Part shown: one piece after another, positions 56,588-64,000 of the stretch
Layout of the letters: each line of letters starts with the position of its first letter
Numbering within the stretch: the first letter of the stretch is position 1
Assembly (NCBI RefSeq): GCF_021272345.1
Contig: NZ_JAJSDQ010000003.1
Location: forward strand, 186,001-250,000
Direction: 5' to 3'
From: Ornithinimicrobium sediminis
GTDB lineage: Bacteria > Actinomycetota > Actinomycetes > Actinomycetales > Dermatophilaceae
Length of the DNA: 64,000 bases
Program-made: the position numbers and the translations under genes
Notes under the pieces: model-generated
Databases searched by the model: none
What the model was told of the DNA's origin: nothing
The model's input: the letters and a program-made list of their open reading frames with translations, nothing else

Positions 56588-56694
56588 GCGTGCTGCCGCC
56601 GGCCCGCTGGACGGTCCGGTCGTGCGACGCATGACGTTACCCCACCGCGGACCGGCCCACCAAACCGGGCCGGTATGCGGTGGCGCACCGGTGG

Positions 56695-57431
56695 TCACTC
56701 GTCGGACAGCGTCAGGTGCATCCCGCCGACGAGCGCCGTGCAGACGTTGTAGAGGAAGGCCGAGAGCGTCGCCAGGGCGGTGAGCAGGATGACGTTGACC
56801 ACGCCGAAGACGACCGCCAGGGACACGACACGACCGAAGCCGAGGTAGTCCATGAGGTCGAACGTGGAGGCGGAGTCCTCACCTGTGGTGACCGCGATGA
56901 TGAACTCGTTGAGCGTGGCGAAGACGTTCATGCCGCTGAGCACCGTCCACAGCACGGCGACCGCGACCACCCCGGCGATGCCGAGCGCCACGGACACCAG
57001 GAACGAGATCTTCATCACCGACCAGGGGTCGATGCGCTGCACCGTCAGGCGCACCCGCCGCGGGCCGACCGCGCGGCGCTGCCGCGGCGGTCGCGTGCCG
57101 CGGGTCCCGGGGGGCGTGCCGCCCTGGGACCGGGTGCGTCCGCTGCCGGCCGAGGCACCCGCCGCAGACCCGGCACCCCCCGCGCCACCGGCGGAGCGGG
57201 GCGGTCCGGGGCGGCGTGAGGCCAGGTCACGCCGGGGGGCGATGCGGGCCATGGCGCCGTCCTTCATGGAGGCGGCCTTGGCACGTGCGTCACGGGAGTC
57301 TCCGGACTCCTCACGACGGCTGTCGGACTCACCTTTGGCCTGCTGGCCTCCGGGCCGGCTCAGCCGCTGGGTGGCGTCGGAGTCGTCCTCCGACCCGGGC
57401 GCGCGGGCGCCGGTGTCGTGCTCCGTGGTGC

Positions 57432-57435
<4 letters not shown>
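56695..57435 (-). CDS. DUF3566 family membrane protein
   Basis: 246 aa from a GTG overlapping the gyrA stop by 4 bp. The first 125 residues are disordered and rich in Ser, Gly, Arg and Pro. The DUF3566 domain follows with [38 protein letters not shown] (first helix), [14 protein letters not shown], and a second membrane helix [28 protein letters not shown]. It corresponds to Rv0007, whose role is not defined, but the link to gyrA is conserved across actinobacteria. Confidence 0.92.
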
Positions 57436-60041
<2,606 letters not shown>

Positions 60042-60050
60042 CGCGAGTCC

Positions 60051-62219
<2,169 letters not shown>

Positions 62220-62375
62220 ACGGTCCGCGACCCCCGAACGTGCCATCCACAGCCTTCGGACGGCGATTTCAGCCCAGGAGACACCACGGTCCACGGTCCA
62301 CCATGGACCCGAGGGGCTCAGCGGCCCACAGCCGCCTCTGCCGGATCCGGGTGCCGGCGGTCCGCGGGGACCGTC

Positions 62376-62939
62376 TCAGCCGTAGGTGTCGCGCGGTCCG
62401 GGACCCTGCGAGCGCAGCGGTCCCTTGCGCCAGCTGGGCCCGCCGGGAGCCTTCACGACGATGCTCGTGACGACCTCCGCACCGACCTCGGCGGTGATCC
62501 GGGTCAGCACGGAGCTGACGAGCAGGCGCATCTGGGTGGCCCAGGCGGTGGAGTCGGCCTGCACGGTGAGCACCGTGCCCTCGAACGCCACCGGGGTGAC
62601 GTGGGCGGCCACCTGGTATCCCACGATCGCCGGCCACCGGCCCACGACGGACCCGACCTGCAGGTCCGCCTCCCACCCGCGGGCGGACATCAGCCGGTCG
62701 AGCTCGTCGCCGAGGGCCTGCGGGTCGCGGCCGCCCTGGCCGGTGGGGCTGCGCCGCTGGTGCAGCCCCCTGCCCTGCCCGGCCGACCGGGCGGCCTGGC
62801 CCGGCCGGAAGCCACGCTCGCGGGCGCCTCGTCGGGCGCGTGCCACAGCGTCCCGCGCCGCCGCCAGCGGGTCGGCCTCCTCGGCCTCGTGCGGCGGCAG
62901 CCCCTCGGCCCCCCGGCCGTCCTCCGGTGGTGTCGTCAC
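62376..62939 (-). CDS. DUF721 family protein
   Basis: 187 aa from a GTG overlapping the recF stop by 4 bp. N-terminal basic and disordered part, then the DUF721 domain (about 85-180): [60 protein letters not shown] and [19 protein letters not shown]. It corresponds to Rv0004. In some bacteria the family (DciA) loads replicative helicase, and the place next to recF and dnaN fits such a role. Confidence 0.92.
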   Translation of the reverse strand: MTTPPEDGRGAEGLPPHEAEEADPLAAARDAVARARRGARERGFRPGQAARSAGQGRGLHQRRSPTGQGGRDPQALGDELDRLMSARGWEADLQVGSVVGRWPAIVGYQVAAHVTPVAFEGTVLTVQADSTAWATQMRLLVSSVLTRITAEVGAEVVTSIVVKAPGGPSWRKGPLRSQGPGPRDTYG

Positions 62940-64000
62940 GACGCCCGCCTGGTGACGGCGCCGTCGGCCACGTCGAAGACCGCGCCGGTGACCAGCTCCG
63001 CAGGCACGTCGTCGGGCACCGCCGCCGTGATGAGCACCTGCTCGCAGTCGGCCACGAGCTGCGCCAGCCGCCTGCGGCGACCGCTGTCGAGCTCGGCGAA
63101 GACGTCGTCGAGCACGAGCACCGGGTCGGTGCCGAGGTCGGTGCGCAGCAGGCGGAACGCGGCCAGCCGCAGCGCGAGGGCGATAGACCAGGACTCACCG
63201 TGGCTCGCGTAGCCCTTGGCCGGCAGGTCACCGAGCGAGAGCACGACGTCGTCGCGGTGCGGCCCGACGAGGCTGACCCCGCGCTCCTGCTCCTGGCGGC
63301 GCACCTGCTCGATGGTCGCGAGCACCGCCTGCCCGAGCTCCTCCTGCTCTGGCACCTGCCCCTGGGCCAGGGCCTCGGCGACCTCCGCGTGCAGGGAGGA
63401 CCGGTAGGTCGCGAGCACGGGCGTGTCCGCGTCGCTGATGGTGCGGTAGGCGTCCTGCAGGTAGGGCCCCAGGTCACGCAGCAGGCGCAGCCGGGCGTAG
63501 GTGAGGGCGGCACCGACCTGCGCCAGGTGCGCGTCGAACACCGTGAGGGTGGACAGCGCCGACTCCCGGGCGTCCTCCAGCGACTCCCCGGGGCCCAGCC
63601 GGGGCGCCGGCGCACGCCGTCGCGAGGAGCGTGGGTCGCGCCACAGCGCGGCGCCCGACCTCAGCAGGGCGTTGCGCTGCTTGAGCGCCTTGTCGTAGTC
63701 GGCACGCACCCCGGCCCAGCGGGGCTGGCGGGCCACGAGCAGGTCGTCCAGGAAGCGGCGCCGCTCCGAGGGGTCGCCCTTGACCAGGGCGAGGTCCTCC
63801 GGCGCGAAGAGCACCGTGCGCAGCGTGCCGAGCACGTCCCGCTGCCGGGTGAGCGCCGACCGGTTGAGCCGGGCGCGGTTGGCTTTCCCGGGCACGATCT
63901 CCAGCTCCACCAGCGAGGTGCGCCCGTCCCGCACGACCTCGGCCCGCACGACCGCCGAGGTGGAGCCGAAGCGCACCAGCGGGGCGTCCTGGGCCACCCG
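62936..64000 (-). CDS. recF: DNA replication/repair protein RecF (5' end outside window)
   Basis: The frame runs off the right edge, so the N-terminus with the Walker A ATP site is missing; 354 codons are seen. Visible are [26 protein letters not shown], the long coiled region [14 protein letters not shown], the ABC signature [22 protein letters not shown] and Walker [18 protein letters not shown]. RecF loads RecA at gapped DNA and works with RecO and RecR. dnaN is expected just upstream. Confidence 0.95.
   Translation of the reverse strand, partial: RVAQDAPLVRFGSTSAVVRAEVVRDGRTSLVELEIVPGKANRARLNRSALTRQRDVLGTLRTVLFAPEDLALVKGDPSERRRFLDDLLVARQPRWAGVRADYDKALKQRNALLRSGAALWRDPRSSRRRAPAPRLGPGESLEDARESALSTLTVFDAHLAQVGAALTYARLRLLRDLGPYLQDAYRTISDADTPVLATYRSSLHAEVAEALAQGQVPEQEELGQAVLATIEQVRRQEQERGVSLVGPHRDDVVLSLGDLPAKGYASHGESWSIALALRLAAFRLLRTDLGTDPVLVLDDVFAELDSGRRRRLAQLVADCEQVLITAAVPDDVPAELVTGAVFDVADGAVTRRAS

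Overview
The window is high-GC DNA from an actinobacterium. The right end carries recF, a DUF721 gene, gyrB, gyrA, a DUF3566 gene, tRNA-Ile and tRNA-Ala, and further left lie ppiA, a rhomboid gene, crgA, a DUF881 gene and the fhaA-fhaB-pstP-rodA-pbpA-pknB operon followed by tRNA-Leu. This is the origin-proximal order known from Mycobacterium and relatives, so oriC and dnaA should lie just beyond the right edge. The composition and the gene set resemble the Intrasporangiaceae/Ornithinimicrobium group, but that genus-level placement is a guess.

Left part (1-30800), an accessory and metabolic region: lactate dehydrogenase; a thioredoxin-like lipoprotein with a CcdA-type membrane partner; a two-component system; a large membrane-anchored copper nitrite reductase with a candidate iron-sulfur regulator and a DUF2249 protein; VOC, dipeptidase, GNAT and SDR genes; an 859-residue zinc-ribbon membrane protein divergent from a small membrane protein whose promoter holds a CsoR/CstR-like operator; the pxpABC 5-oxoprolinase genes; an ene-reductase/SDR pair; TspO; two tandem secreted M14 carboxypeptidases; an alpha/beta hydrolase fused to a BTAD-type regulator; and finally argG.

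Middle (30900-41830), the cell-envelope signalling block: two FHA proteins, the PP2C phosphatase, RodA and its class B PBP, and one PASTA kinase, with most genes overlapping by 4 bp, followed by DUF881, CrgA, a rhomboid protease and cyclophilin.

Between ppiA and tRNA-Ala, where other actinobacteria have little, about 14 kb is inserted. It contains a membrane-tethered helical protein, an OafA-like acyltransferase with an SGNH domain, an overlapping three-gene cluster (ATP-grasp ligase, S51/GATase-like protein lacking the nucleophile serine, Fes-like esterase) followed by a NYN nuclease, an ArsR-VOC operon, and a decayed 5.5-kb integrative element. The element has an excisionase, two broken tyrosine integrases, an AbiE-type toxin-antitoxin pair with a strikingly symmetric four-half-site operator, and 15-bp direct repeats that place its attachment site in the anticodon loop of tRNA-Ala.

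Right part (56236-64000): tRNA-Ala, a 42-residue DLW-type protein, tRNA-Ile, DUF3566, gyrA, gyrB, DUF721 and recF (cut by the window edge), all on the minus strand. Two global signals stand out. Many genes have a -10 hexamer 6-7 nt before the start codon, suggesting leaderless mRNAs, and the heptamer GTATGCC is enriched on both strands.
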